Positions 1 through 13,875 are shown, numbered from the stretch's first letter. The stretch is DNA of 64,000 nucleotides from Zerene cesonia (GCF_012273895.1 NC_052104.1:2356001-2420000); one strand, 5' to 3'. Made by a program: numbers and translations. The notes: generated from the sequence alone by a model not told the origin.

Positions 1-1782
1 GATTATTCTACATGATTCATGTTGCGGAAACTGACCAATTTACATGGCGCTATTTTTGGATATAACTTGAATAACAGCTTATTGTTATACATAATAACTC
101 TTTTGTGACTCAACAAGTTACAAAGGGATAATTTTAATTGGTAGAATGCAAAATCAATAATTTTAATCTTAATTTTTTTTGCGCAAATTAACAAATACCA
201 GACATAGCATTCATTGAAAAGCCCAGTAGTTTTTATATGAAACTTTTATTCGGTTCGTATTGTACGGGTGAAGTGGCCTTTCCACCAAGCCAGTTGGTGC
301 AACGTTTTAATTCAATAATCCACGAGAGTTACCAGTACGTATTTGCTTTATAATTTAATCACCGAACTTATGATTTTACTGATCGGATATAAATTAACTG
401 GTGTTATGAATATTTATCCACTTGTGTTTTCATGAAATTGAATGCTCGAATTTGCAATACATTTAAAATTAATTTATTAATTTAACAACTCGGGAAATAG
501 GTAATTGGAGTTGCGTATTGTGCAATTCATTGAGCTGTTTATGAATTTCACTGTATAAATATGAATAAATTATACTCGGATATAGTAAATCGGTATTTGA
601 ATTGAGGTTATATTCGTATAACTTTATTTTTTTGTGAATAGGTTAACATAAGGCCGCGTAAGGCGTCCCAAGTTGGAGCATGAAAATATAAACCGGTTAT
701 ATCGTTAGTAACATTTACCTTAAACGTAGTTCTAACTGTGAATTCAATATTTCCTTTAAATTCATCACATTAAACTATACGAAACTTGGTTGGCTGGTTA
801 AATGTTAGCGTTAAATGTTATAGTTAGTAGGGCACCTTGGTGGTAGCGATATGTTGACATATTTGCACGTTCCACATTCTCTTAAAAAGCCATCAAAAGG
901 TCAGCGTCTACTTACATCCGCCCATGCCTTGTAACACAGCCGTGGCAACAATGTTGTTCCCCATACAAATGCCTACCTTAACTCTTCGCTTCGTTTCATG
1001 TATTATACATAAAATGCTATAGTTATTAACGATATACCACTTACAGAAACTTCTGTTGAACAGAAAATATCAATTTAAAAAAAAAAACATATAAACGTTG
1101 TGATTTTTATCTATAAGCTACTACTGACTTTAGTAGTAAAAATAAAGGGATCGGGGGCTTGTAAATAATTTGCTCGCGCAAGAAAACGGTGAAAGGTAAT
1201 GGACCGATCCTCGGTGTTCTCTACATAAATAATAACAGTATCGTATTAAATAAATCACACGTGCGCACCGCGGATTTTTATCGACCGGCCGGGATTGAAC
1301 CGTCATACTATTTCAATACAAAGCGAAAAGGATGAAAATTATAATAGTCGGGATGTATCAGAGACCATGTTATGTTGGATGGAACTTTTCACGCAGGTAA
1401 CGAGTCTGCCGAGTGAGGAAATGAACTCTGTCCTCGTTTTCATTATTTATTTGTAGTAGATCGACAAGGCTATAGTGTTCGGTTTGATGTTTTATACAGA
1501 ACTTAACGCTGGATTTATTAAAAACACGGAACATTTCATTCTCGTCAGCGAAGCCATTGTTTGATAGTCCTTTTTTATTTTACTCTATTTCGGACAATAG
1601 TTTTAAACCAACTCCGACTATATTCAGATAGTTTGGCAATGTTATCAACGCTATATTCAAATTAAAAACACTGTAATTTTTTTTTATAGTGTTTCAATTC
1701 GATGCTAAGATCCAAAATACACCTGTATATCATCAAATAATAGCTAAATTGCCCAATTGTTGTCTTAAAATTATTTTAAAGT

Positions 1783-1813
1783 GTGCTCAAATTTCCTAAA
1801 GGAAATTGAGCAC
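1783..1813. repeat. Near-perfect hairpin
   Basis: GTGCTCAAATTTCC (1783-1796) is followed by the loop TAAA and then GGAAATTGAGCAC (1801-1813). The arms are complementary except for one extra A on the left. No flanking duplication or coding role is visible. Confidence 0.6.
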
Positions 1814-3889
1814 TTGATTGAAAAATTTGTATCGAATTTGAAATAATTGTTTAAGAGGGTTCTTAAAATTTTTATTTATAAGCGTAATTTATTACGCTTC
1901 AATATCATTAATAAAGCTGGCTTGAGAGATTTACTCGTTCCAATTTATGTGTACAGCATGAGCCTCAACGATACAAATAAAGTAACTGAATTTAAAGGAC
2001 TGAAATTATTATTTATTAAGAAAATTCACCAAGCGAGTATTTTCCAATAGCCGATTCACAAACATCTATAGGAGTTACTAAGACCAGGTTTCTTGGTAAT
2101 TTTATTTGAATAATCATTAACATTTTCGAATAAATTACACCAACACTATGCACTCTTACATTACCTACTTTCTATTAAGGAGAGCACACTATATAAAATG
2201 ACCATAATTACATTCAAAGGGTAATTCATAGATCATAGTATGTGTCTTAAAATTCAATTCAATTTTAATTACATATCTACATACCAACAAAATAGCAATT
2301 TTAAAAAGTCACAACTGAAATTAAAACGTTACATTTTTCAGAATACAAAACTTTTTGTAGTAACGTAGACTTGTTCTTAAGTCGCCATTAGTATTTCTAG
2401 TTTATTTTCATTAAAATCATAGGAGCAAGTTTTAAGATGCAAACCAAGGACCGAGACGTAACTTTGTGCACTTAAAAACTTCGAGTCATTAACTTACTGC
2501 AACCTCATTATCAAGTTAATGTCAATTACACGAACAATAAACTTTGAGACTGCATAAAAATATATATGGAAATAGGAAGTATATGTAAATCTTGACACTG
2601 TATGAAACAATATTTAACCGATCAAGAAGAATGCAGCTTCAACGAAAATAACTAGCTTTAATGAACCACCTTCAAATTGCAAAGACCACACGGTGGGCAT
2701 CAGCTTTCAAGTAAAAAAAAATAATAAAACGAAGGAATATAAATCCTCTCCCCGAGTCAAACGTTTTGAGGTAACAAGCCAAAAAAATACAGTCGAATTA
2801 ATAACCTATGCCTTATTTAAGTCGGGAAAAAATAATTATATTAATCTAAAAACGAGGGAAAACAATATTTATTTAATTGTACTATTGCAGCGTACATAAA
2901 TACCACCCAGTGTTATACCCGTTCTGTAAGCCACGTTATTTATGTAACATTGTATTTTTAAGGTAAGGCAATCTGTTTTGACCTCAAGGAGTCCTATGCA
3001 GAGCACGGCTATCTAACGCATTAAGCTCGACGTAGCAAATTATTTATTCAGACTCCGGAACGGCACTATTAGTCCGTTAAAGCCGACCCGAGCAAACATT
3101 TTGTCTCCTAACGCTATTTATTGCGCCAACCCGTAATACAAAATCAAGAGAATTATATGTGCAGAATGTAATTAATAAATAAAGTCACGTTCGTGTTTGT
3201 TTTTAAGTGTGCAAAAATGTCAGCGTTTTGTTTAAATTAAAGAAGGTCATCGTTTGTAACGTGAATCCTAATGAAAGCCCTGTTTCACGTATACGCTGAG
3301 TTGAGGGATTTTAATATATTTAAAATACGTTTTTCGCTTTTCATTTAAAATTTGAAGTGGCTATGTAATTTGAAAGTTTTCACCATAAATGTTTTCTAGA
3401 AATTATTATAACAAATAAGCTGGCATTCAGGTAGTCTCATAAAGGAATATCTAGATAATATTCGTACACATTTAATTTTCCAGCGTGGGTCGTACGTAAA
3501 GCGTGCATTCATTTCAATGCGGGAAAATTTAATGCATTAAACAAAGTCAAGCTGTTCGTTTAAAACATTCTTCGTAAATCGTATATACCATATAATATAT
3601 AATAATTATTAAAAGATGATGAGCTGAGTAAAACACATTGAGGTTTTACTCCTACTAACATGAAATAAATCAACTTATTAGACTAGTTTCATATACAGCA
3701 ATTTCAGCAAAAATATGCCAACGTCAATAATTTTATAAATTTACTACAAAATTTACACGCAATCAGCCCGACAACTCTGCGAGAAAAATTCTCATCCACA
3801 AAAAAGTAAAGTCAACCTCAAATAAACCCTTGCGCAGCTTGAGCTATTTCACGAACAAAAAAAAAATCTCTTGATAAAACCCGTCCATA

Positions 3890-4085
3890 TTTAATGCGAG
3901 ATCGCGGCAGGGTACATGAAAACGTAAAGAGTACATTCCACGGAATGCGGTCGAATCGAGTGCCGCGTTAAAACAAAAGGCAAGTGCGCTCCGACATTTG
4001 AAATACATTCCTGAAGTGAAGTGAGTCGTTCGGAGGCTAGTTCCTTGAACGAAACGCCGGAGTGAATGTTGTCGAGAATCCATAA
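3890..4085. other. GC-elevated segment, no recognised gene
   Basis: G+C is visibly higher here than in the flanks. A minus-strand frame of 79 codons starts at an ATG (4083) and is not low-complexity, but I recognise no domain and see no convincing splice sites. It could be an unrecognised exon or a conserved noncoding element. Confidence 0.2.
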
Positions 4086-6479
4086 ATGATAATGCCGCTT
4101 CGGTTATATCGCTTTACGCTATTTGTTTGAACGAAAGTTTTAATGGCCTTTACCTAACCTCTATCACTATCAGTTTTAAACATGATTATATTCTTAAATC
4201 GAAAAACACATTTAAAGAGCACAACGTATTTAAAGTAAGTTTTTTCACTGAAAAGAGTGGTTAAATAATTGAAAAAGTTAACAGACCTAGTGTCTCTTCT
4301 TCTATCTTACCTAACTTTGTAACAAGTGCAAAAAGTGAAAAGGCTGAAAGAACACGCAGACCGTATTCCGTAAACGAATGGAAATTTCTAACTTTTGTCG
4401 AAGTGTCAGTAGTTTTAAATTAAATTCTATGTTGTTGTGTACACTCTTAAACATTTTGGGGCGTATTTCTACAGTGAAACATCAACAAAATATTGAATGA
4501 TCAGTAATTTTCAGTGGGTATCTGGAAATTTGCAACAGTCAAAATTGAACGAACTATTTTTTTCGTGTAACAGGTAGATATAAGAATAGGTCGTTAAGTA
4601 TGTTTAAAGCTCCTAAGTAATTAAGGTGCGCTGGCAGAACCATAGACGCCGAGCCAGCTAGAATTTATATGTAAAATGTTAATTTACGTTCAACGGCTAT
4701 GTAAATTTATATATTGGTTGTTGGTTGTAATACAATATTCTTCAATAACGTGATCGTTTTCAAGTCATAGGTTAGAATAAATATTAGATATGCGTTATTC
4801 AATCTATTTTCTTCTCGTAGTAGAATTCTGTAGTGCATAATAGATCTACAATCCGATTTTTCGAAAGCTTAACTGAATCCCTTTTTCCATGATTGAACCA
4901 CGAGCAACAAAACTGTAGTATTGAATTCAGTTTACGTAACTAAAAGCGATTTGCGGGCGTTAAAGATTTATTTTTACTATAAATATTTTAGTGCAGTTTT
5001 TAGGAAAAACATTCGACTTTTTTGATGGTTTGTACGGATGCAGAAGCATATATTTCTATGAATCAACGTCAAACTGTGAAACTAGTTGAAGTTTTATACT
5101 TACTGCTTATTATATTGTAGGTATATAATATATTGCGAAATGTAAAGTAGCTGTACCTGAAACAAAATTATACAATTTTTTTAACGTTTCATTAAATACA
5201 CATATTTTAAATAGACAAAATACATAATAAGTACCCTTATATACAGCAATTCACAAACATTTTCTTATTACAAAAATTTCAGTATCTTTTAAATTAGTAA
5301 TATCCCAGACCCTTACCGTATCAAGCAATCTTATTGCATACGTTTCGTACATTTGCGCATTTCTTGCAAACAAATGATAAATAAAGAACTCTCGCACAGC
5401 GAATCGTGGAGATTAGACTTAAGACACGAAAGTTGCTTAACCATGATAATTAGGGTGGATTTAATACGAGGGACGGAAACAAGATCGAAGCTAAAATTTA
5501 GTGGCGTGAAATGTGTGATTTATTCATGGGGGCCTGTTTAAGGCTGCTTATACAAATTTCAGAGGGAGCGAGCTGCGAGAACTTTGTTTACATTAACTCG
5601 TGTATACATCATTTTCTATTAGGAATAAATAAGACGGTTGCATGTATATTTTCGACGAAGGAAATTCTCAATTCGAATGTACTTTTTATTTGTTTTTGTT
5701 ACTCGATAACTCCGCGTTGTTTCTACCGGCATGGTACTATTGGTAATCTTTTTGTTTGATAGCAAATTGCGGTCATTTGGTCCCACTTTATAATCAGGAG
5801 TGGTATCTGCCCTAAGGATCGTTGGTGACCTTCTGTAGAAAAGAGTTATTTTTATATACAATAGGTAGATGTTTGTCATGCCACCTTATGTAAAGCAGTG
5901 TTACGATATATTTAGGAGCACTGTGTGCCTAGACGAAATAATTTGTCATTAGTTTCGTAATAACAATATACAATATTAAAAAATGTAATGACTGGTGCCT
6001 ACGAAACACATGCTATTATTTAGTAATGACTATAAGAAATAATTATGTACGTATACATAGATTGCGCAATGGCGCATAATGATGACTATGAAAGAATAAC
6101 AAGAAACAGCTTTGTGTAGTTTATATTTAATAAAAAATACAGGATAAAAAGTCGCTAGAACATAATAAAAATTATAAAAAAAAACAAGAAATTTTCCTAT
6201 ACAGCTATCATTGAGGATATGACATACGTTTACGGTTTTAACCATACACTTAAAAATCTAGTGATTAAGCATTCGTGACAGACTCTGATAGAGCATTCCA
6301 AAATTCATTAGCGTGCACTGAGATACCTATTTATAAAAATAAAGAAATTATACAATAAAAAATGAAAAACAATGGATACACTACAATCCTTAAAGAGGTA
6401 CTAAACCTCTATAAGGATACACGTCGTCTAAACTTTTAAACGTCGGATGGAATACGACATTCGCAGCACTACATATTGA

Positions 6480-6710
6480 AGCTCATTCGTAATCACCGCG
6501 GGTACGATCCTTGCGTCTCATCCGTAATGCGCGCTTCTCGCACCTTTGTAATTTCGATTCCGGTCGGAGCGCTCAGTGGAGAGTGGAGCCCTCTTAATTA
6601 TATGGGAGGTCTACAATTGCGTGTCGGTGGCAAAAGATACTCCCCTTTGTGTAACGAAGCCAATCGCTTTCCGCCTTTTACGCTCGCCGAGGATTACCAA
6701 GCACAATTCA
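6480..6710. other. GC-elevated segment, no recognised gene
   Basis: This stretch is richer in G+C and CpG than its neighbours. A plus-strand frame of about 100 codons crosses it but begins at TTG rather than ATG, and no domain is recognised. A TCAGT initiator-like motif occurs at 6573-6577, but no downstream promoter element sits at the expected distance. It could be regulatory DNA. Confidence 0.2.
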
Positions 6711-6810
6711 AAACATTTAAGCCTTTAATTAAAAACAAATTTGCGTTAAGGAAAACGTATATAACCTCCTTTCTCCAATTTAAATAATTATAAACTTAAT
6801 TGTTAAGCTT

Positions 6811-6878
6811 TTATTGAATAGTCGATATTGTTCTCGATAATATTAGCTGAACAATATCCGATTCCGTTTATTCAATAA
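6811..6878. repeat. Imperfect inverted repeat
   Basis: The left arm 6811-6833 begins TTATTGAATA and ends GATATTGTTC. The right arm 6849-6878 is its complement, with GAACAATATC at one end and TATTCAATAA at the other. A few unpaired bases lie in the middle of the right arm, and about 15 bases separate the arms. It could be the remnant of a small foldback element. Confidence 0.55.
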
Positions 6879-8038
6879 TAAACTACGGCGCTGTAAAATT
6901 TATTTTCCAGTTGCGCAACTTAGTGTCGAAGTTTAATTTAATTTGAGCAATATCGAATTCTAACTCCCGTCACTGCTTTCACAAACACTAAATTTAATGT
7001 GAAGAAATAGATTCACAATTTGCGAAGCGTTTCGGACTAGCAAAGCAATGGACATAGAAATATACGAGCAATAAACGCGGCGTGTACACCTGCCGCCTAA
7101 TTTAATGTTGTGACATTCAAAATAGGCTCTTAATGCGTTCACTTCACGATCGTTATTACTCTATCCGAAAATATTGGAAGAGCAAAATTTTCACGTACAT
7201 AGCTTGTACGTGTACGATACACGCAGACAATTTGTCAAACAATAGAAATGAATAGCTTGCACTGAAAAGTTAACAAATCGACACTAGCTATTACAAAAAA
7301 CAGTTTGAAAAATGTATGAAACGCTACCATGGGTCACTAGCATTCATGTCCGACACAGTCGAAGTGTCGCAGATGTTTTAAGTTTTGACAGCACTTAAGG
7401 GACACATTTGTTAGACACACAATAGTGCTTGTTATTCGCTAAAAATGCTTTTTGTGAATATGAACGTAGGTATACGTTTTAGCTCATAATCAAAGTGAAA
7501 ATATTGTAAAGAATTACCATTTATAAGGAATGTTTTTAAATCACGAAACTTGAATTATTTTAATGATCCCTACACATCGTATACAAACCGTAGATCTACT
7601 AACTTAAGTTACTGTTTTACCCTACTCTTATATACAGGCTCTCGGAATTCATATAGTCGCGTATAAAAAATTAAAGAAGAAAATTGTTCATAGCAGTCGC
7701 GTGGCATTTCGGCAGGCAAATAATATATAACAGCATCAAAAGGAATGCAATATTCAGATTCACTCACAACCTCAACTTCCACTGTTACGTATGGAATGCA
7801 GACCTCATAACGTTACTATTATAAGCGTACTGAGATATACGCTACGGTTGCTACGGTCTACGAAAGTGCTACAACGTAGATAGCACTGTTACAGTTCTGA
7901 TGATCAGGGAACATAATATACTTTCGGTTACAGATTATTAGGATTTTGGAACGAAGAAAACATTAAAATAAATAAATAAGAGGTGAATACACTGTGAAGC
8001 AAGATTGTTTTTAGAGACTTTAAAATAAATAACAGCAC

Positions 8039-8458
8039 ATGCAAATGTATGTTTATTTTATGTCAAAGAGTTTGTATACTCTACAATCTACATATTCAAA
8101 ACGCATGAAATTCAAAACAAAATTAATTTACTCCACAAATTCAATCAAGAGCGTATACACATTAAAAATCGCACGCGAGTTAATTAAAAGCGCTGGGGAA
8201 TCGATAGAGAAAATAAATGGAATGTTAGATGGGAACGAGATAACATTGATGGTCTCGCACGGTCCATCTTCGCAGCCCTTCGAGCTTTGCGGTAACGCTA
8301 CTCTGCGTCTGACGCATGACGAAGCACGTCCAACTTACTTCTCGGGTGAATTATTTTATACGATTGGTCAAGGGGTTCAGCTAGACAATGTATTGTTTGT
8401 TCTATTGAAGCGATGCTCGTGGTTGAATGAAAATGTTTTTTTAATACGTACAAAATAA
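8039..8458 (+). other. Unassigned open frame of 139 codons
   Basis: This is the longest gap-free frame with a true ATG. Its middle part (about residues 50-110) is coded by DNA of higher G+C than the surroundings and has a balanced composition, with Gly, Ser, Pro, Glu and His rather than only AT-rich codons. I recognise no domain, signal peptide or membrane segment. No good acceptor, polyadenylation signal or promoter was identified. It ends just before a dispersed repeat at about 8527. It may be a chance frame, a conserved noncoding block or an unrecognised gene. Confidence that it codes for protein is low. Confidence 0.15.
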
Positions 8459-8526
8459 ACTTGATACTTCGTTTAAGTGTGTTTGTTGAATTGTAAGATC
8501 GTTTTTACACGCTTTTTATTAGCTTC

Positions 8527-8690
8527 ACCTGTATGTTTGTTTGTATGTTTGTTTGTAACCGACTTCTTTGGGCGCGATTTTGACCCACTTTAAACGGCCA
8601 GATTTCGTTCAAACTTTGTAGATTTATTGAGGACCGATGACAATACACTAATTTGATAAAATTATTCCATTTTTCAATTTGCAAAATATG
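8527..8690. repeat. Dispersed lepidopteran repeat fragment
   Basis: It starts with a tandem TGTATGTTTGTT unit and continues through GTAACCGACTTCTTTGGGCG and a GACCCACTTTAAACGGCCAG block. I recognise this as a common interspersed repeat of moth and butterfly genomes. Its class (non-LTR retrotransposon or Helitron-like) cannot be settled from this copy, and the right boundary is approximate. Confidence 0.5.
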
Positions 8691-11100
8691 ATTTTTGTTA
8701 AAGCGTGTCTTATAGTTTTTTTAAACTATTATTTATTATTTTATTTTTCAATTAGTTGTCTAATAATACACTATCTCACAATCTATGCTATTTAACGGTA
8801 AACTTAACTGAGAAACTATGACATGTTCGTATGAATTATGTAGGTGCAGGCTTTATAAATATTGTTTTAATTTATGTCTAGATCTGTTATCAATCATAAA
8901 ACTATCATTCGATACTATGAAAAAGGGATGTTTGAAAATTTAGGTCGAAAGCTATGCGAATTCTCTTAATGTACTACTTTTTGGTCAGTAAGTCAACATA
9001 ATATGGCTGCGTATTTACATAATAATTTATTAACATTTGACAAAAAAGTTGAACGAAACTATATGAAACATGCAAAATCCGTAGAACATACCGATAAAAG
9101 AATTCAGTGTCTCGAAACAAAGAGCGAACAGACGGGTTCACAAACAATGGCAGCATCGAGTGCAAACAGATTAAAAGGGAAAGCAATTATAATGCAATCA
9201 ACTGACGACAACTAGCACTCGCAAATCCTAACGCTTTTCGTTCAAAATTAAATGCAAAATGCAATTTCGCTGCTATAGTCGAACATTCCTGCTTTGTGAG
9301 GCTGAGGGCTCTCAACTTATTCCATTTTGAAGGAGGACTGGCTACGATGTTACAAATTGTCATATAATATTTTAAGATGTAGCTAACACTTTGCAAATAT
9401 GCATATTTGAATAAATGTGATCAAACACTAAGTTGAATTATAAAGAAAACGTTAATAACTGAATGTTGAATGTGCAATAAACTTCGATTAAGTATATAAT
9501 TTGACGTGGGCCTGCCAAAATTTTGCTATAAGACAATTTCAATACAGCTATGATATTTTTTGATATATCTGTATTGTACCTACATCTAATGTACTTATAT
9601 GTATACCTACGCCATAACGCCTGCGGCCAATTGCTCTCAAATTCTCAATAAATTATTGGCATATCACAATATCGGAATGTAATAAGGTGGAACGAATAAC
9701 CGCATCAGGCAATACAGGCAATATAATAATCTATGTAACACGGGGATTAGCTTGAATATCGGTCGTTTTGCGGTGAGTGCATAATACTTAATGTTTAATA
9801 AATGATGTATAATAACATCGATCCATCGGCATATTGCGTGATATTGCTGCGTCAGCTGTGTTCAATATGTTAAGCAATACAGCCTCGTGATGTTTCGTTT
9901 TAGATTATTCACAAAATACACCCTTAAATCTACGGCATCTAAACTCTTGAAGAGCAATCAAAAGTTATAGGTTTGGTTCATTAAATTCTAGAGAGAAAAG
10001 CTCAATATTAATTCATTAAAACACAGTTGATGTCTGTGCAGTTAATTGTACAACAAAATATTACGTATCTCTTGAAATCGCGCAATAGAACCTCAACGTG
10101 TACAGCCTTCCAAGAGTAATAAAATTAAACATTAACAAGCAAGAAAAGGTCATAAAACGAGCTCATTTGATAACATTTAGTGATGAAGTGGCAATCTTTG
10201 GAAGGAAATGACTGTGAGTCGGCAAGGAGACATTTCGATGTCTATTTCCTGTTTACACTAGGGTCTATAAAGCAGCAAAGGAATCACAAACTAAACCATT
10301 CTGTTATTATCTTTTCTCCGTATGTTGTGACGTAGCGCATTTAGGTAGTCATTATGAATTTGAACAAAGTTATTCAGTCATATGAGATGATCTTTCACAA
10401 TTATTTTGAATTCCTACCGAAGTGTTATTGCAATGAGAGGAGTTCCGAAATCCAAATAACATTATTCTGCAAACCGAATACTACACAAACTATAACACAA
10501 GCCCGCTTGAGCATTCAAGGAATCGCAATAGATTAGTTCTACGCTAAAGTGGTACTGCGAATAATATATGCACATATTGAATGCTTATTTGTTCCTTAAC
10601 TCGAACATGATAACATGATTAGAAACTGCAATTGCTCGGGTAGAGCTTCGTCTAACGATAAATACTGCATATATTTTCTTAAATATTCGGCGATTGCATC
10701 AAAGTCAAACAATTTCAGATAATGCATCAGTTACTTAGCAACGATCTAGTTCTTCGATGTCCGGATAATCCATGGAAAATGATCCTCAAGAAAAATATGG
10801 ATTGCCTGAGCCAAACGTGCCCTTTACATTAATAATGTATTTATTAACTTTTGGAAAATGCCATCCATTGGAATTTGATAACATTTCGAACACGAGTACA
10901 AGGATATAAGAAGACAGAACGATTATGTATGATATGGAGTAATAAATATTGTAAAATGTGTTAAGAGTCATGAGCTTTCTGTGAAATTCGTACAAATGTT
11001 GTTATTCCTGGTATTTATTCGGGTTGCCTTTTTGGCGAAGAGGGCCTTTATTTGTGCTATTTCATTAAAATAGCGGAGAGGGGTACGATATAGAACGGTC
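8691..11100. other. No gene recognised
   Basis: AT-rich sequence with only short frames. A 70-codon ATG frame at 9003-9215 has no recognised domain. A short inverted repeat (CAATACAG with CTGTATTG) lies near 9539-9576. The stretch ends at an assembly gap. Confidence 0.4.
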
Positions 11101-12100
11101 NNNNNNNNNNNNNNNNNNNNNNNNNNNNNNNNNNNNNNNNNNNNNNNNNNNNNNNNNNNNNNNNNNNNNNNNNNNNNNNNNNNNNNNNNNNNNNNNNNNN
11201 NNNNNNNNNNNNNNNNNNNNNNNNNNNNNNNNNNNNNNNNNNNNNNNNNNNNNNNNNNNNNNNNNNNNNNNNNNNNNNNNNNNNNNNNNNNNNNNNNNNN
11301 NNNNNNNNNNNNNNNNNNNNNNNNNNNNNNNNNNNNNNNNNNNNNNNNNNNNNNNNNNNNNNNNNNNNNNNNNNNNNNNNNNNNNNNNNNNNNNNNNNNN
11401 NNNNNNNNNNNNNNNNNNNNNNNNNNNNNNNNNNNNNNNNNNNNNNNNNNNNNNNNNNNNNNNNNNNNNNNNNNNNNNNNNNNNNNNNNNNNNNNNNNNN
11501 NNNNNNNNNNNNNNNNNNNNNNNNNNNNNNNNNNNNNNNNNNNNNNNNNNNNNNNNNNNNNNNNNNNNNNNNNNNNNNNNNNNNNNNNNNNNNNNNNNNN
11601 NNNNNNNNNNNNNNNNNNNNNNNNNNNNNNNNNNNNNNNNNNNNNNNNNNNNNNNNNNNNNNNNNNNNNNNNNNNNNNNNNNNNNNNNNNNNNNNNNNNN
11701 NNNNNNNNNNNNNNNNNNNNNNNNNNNNNNNNNNNNNNNNNNNNNNNNNNNNNNNNNNNNNNNNNNNNNNNNNNNNNNNNNNNNNNNNNNNNNNNNNNNN
11801 NNNNNNNNNNNNNNNNNNNNNNNNNNNNNNNNNNNNNNNNNNNNNNNNNNNNNNNNNNNNNNNNNNNNNNNNNNNNNNNNNNNNNNNNNNNNNNNNNNNN
11901 NNNNNNNNNNNNNNNNNNNNNNNNNNNNNNNNNNNNNNNNNNNNNNNNNNNNNNNNNNNNNNNNNNNNNNNNNNNNNNNNNNNNNNNNNNNNNNNNNNNN
12001 NNNNNNNNNNNNNNNNNNNNNNNNNNNNNNNNNNNNNNNNNNNNNNNNNNNNNNNNNNNNNNNNNNNNNNNNNNNNNNNNNNNNNNNNNNNNNNNNNNNN
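11101..12100. other. Assembly gap, 1,000 N
   Basis: Exactly 1,000 N, as are the two other gaps in the window. This suggests a placeholder of unknown true length. Frames reported through it are artefacts. Confidence 0.99.
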
Positions 12101-12201
12101 AGCAAATTGCATGAAAACAAATTTATTATGAAATATTGTGAAAACTGTCGCAGCTGTGTGTACTGAACATATTAATACACTGTTAGTTCATCATTTCAAT
12201 A

Positions 12202-12232
12202 TTTTTGTTAAACAATATATGTTTAACAAAAA
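12202..12232. repeat. Perfect 13-bp hairpin
   Basis: TTTTTGTTAAACA (12202-12214), loop ATATA, TGTTTAACAAAAA (12220-12232). Pairing continues outward with one bulged A. It is AT-rich and may be a chance or replication-slippage palindrome. Confidence 0.6.
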
Positions 12233-13700
12233 ATATCATAATATGCCATAGGTATTTAAAAAATTCTCATATATAGTTTTAGTTAGACTAAGTATTATAT
12301 TATAGTATTAAGGCATTATTTTAACATTACGAAAACAAAAAGCCATTTGCTGAGTAGCTGTTTCCAGCAAAATAATATTTCGTTCCTAAAAAAAGCAAGT
12401 AGTGGCCAGTATTAGCATTAAAGCAACAAACAATTTTATTATCCCGAATGAATTACAACTCAAAGAACCAAGAGACCTCGCCGTTATAATTTCACAGAAC
12501 ATGAATGTTGCAATCGTAAATTAAATTAAAACAAAGTAATTTAAGTTACGGACAAAAATTTAAACAAAAGACCGTATAACGTTGATTTTATAGAATAAAG
12601 GAAAATAAACGGCCTAACGAGACTTCCGATCGTAGGAGGCTGATTTGAGAGACAAAGGCGTGGGCAAACTAAAGATAAATATTGAAAATCAAGCTTTTCA
12701 TTTAAAAATAAAAGCGGAGAAAAGCTCTCTTTGAAAATAGTCTATGTAACATTGCTTTTAGTTTATTATTTTCTTTGTCATTTTGAAAGCGACAGTACAA
12801 TCTTACTAACTTGTAATTATTCTAATGGCCTATATCTATCATTGATCTTTAATTAGTCTACTGGCCTTACTGCAGGCAATAGGTTATGGAAGCAGTTAAG
12901 ATATATTCCTTACTATTAGAGATATTAATATTAACATAGTTTATTTTACTTCAGCAACAACAAACCATTAATATATTATTTAAACAAAATACAGGAAACT
13001 TAAATTTATTGAATTATTGTAATTCAATAAAATACGTATATATATTCATATACATTATGACTATAATATAAAAACAGGTAAAAGCAATTTGCGTAACGTG
13101 TAGGCGGGTTCATTACATAGAAGCGAAAATAAGGAGCAGCGCAACTCGCTAAAGCAAAAACTCAAACTTTTAAAATGGCTTCGTGTTATTTGAGCAACCG
13201 AAAGACTTCGCCATGAAATAATTTGTCAAACACCTTGACCCACTTTCATTCGTCGTGTATAAATAAGAAAATGCGGGTACTTACTTTTACATCAAAACGA
13301 TATGGAATTCATAATATTTTATATTCGAGCGGTTAGCAAGTTCAAAAGCTAATTTTCATTGCATGGTTTATTAATTTATAGCACAATAGTTTCGTAGCAG
13401 CGTTGAGAATAGAATTATATAAAAAGTAATATAAATAAATAGTTACAATTAACTTCGAACGTACATATCTTATTTTTATTAAATGGATATACAGTTAAAA
13501 CGTTAAAAGAACAATCGGTCTCTTATTGTGTAAATAATTTATCTAGATGTATAAAAATAAAATGCCTATATTCTTAATTTAATTTTTCAATTTATTAATG
13601 TTAGATTAAATAATAGAAATACAATATCCAAAAAGGACGTACCAATGGATGCATGAACACTATCACACATACAAGTGCGATGTATCCACAGGTTTCTATT
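12233..13700. other. No gene recognised
   Basis: Strongly AT-rich, with short frames only. No repeat with defined ends was recognised. Confidence 0.4.
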
Positions 13701-13715
13701 AATTTAACCGTTTAC

Positions 13716-13875
13716 TCTGAAGAGCTGTGTTAAAGTAGGTTCACACTCGTGAATATAGCCAGAAGTTAAGCCACAATCATACATAACTGTTCTTGGATTC
13801 GGAATTGTTTCTGGCGAATTAAGATAAACTTCTGTAGTAGTTAATGAACATTCAAAATGTTTTGTTATGAAATCG
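13716..13875 (-). CDS. Candidate internal exon, unknown function
   Basis: The minus strand shows an acceptor (ATATATTCCAG, AG at 13877-13876), 160 bases of open frame, then a GTAAAC donor at 13715-13710. The acceptor falls after the second base of a codon and the donor at a codon boundary. The 53 complete codons give a balanced composition unlike nearby AT-rich junk: three cysteines (one near the start, two near the end ten residues apart), with Pro, Glu, Thr and Gly throughout. If the donor is not used, the frame stops four codons later (TAA at 13706-13704). I recognise no family. The cysteines suggest a secreted or extracellular segment, which is inference. It could equally be a chance frame. 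Confidence 0.3.

Larger units (their letters stand above)
1..8526. other. Gene-poor AT-rich sequence
   Basis: No exon with recognisable protein similarity was found on either strand. Open frames here are short and mostly rich in Lys, Asn, Ile, Phe and Tyr, as expected from AT-rich noncoding DNA. Structure seen inside it is listed separately: a hairpin at 1783-1813, GC-elevated stretches near 3890-4085 and 6480-6710, an inverted repeat at 6811-6878, and an unexplained open frame at 8039-8458. It could be intergenic or intronic. Confidence 0.5.

Noticed and set aside
11057..12120. Two 351-codon minus-strand frames
   Set aside because: They run through 1,000 N. Only a few residues at each end are real sequence.
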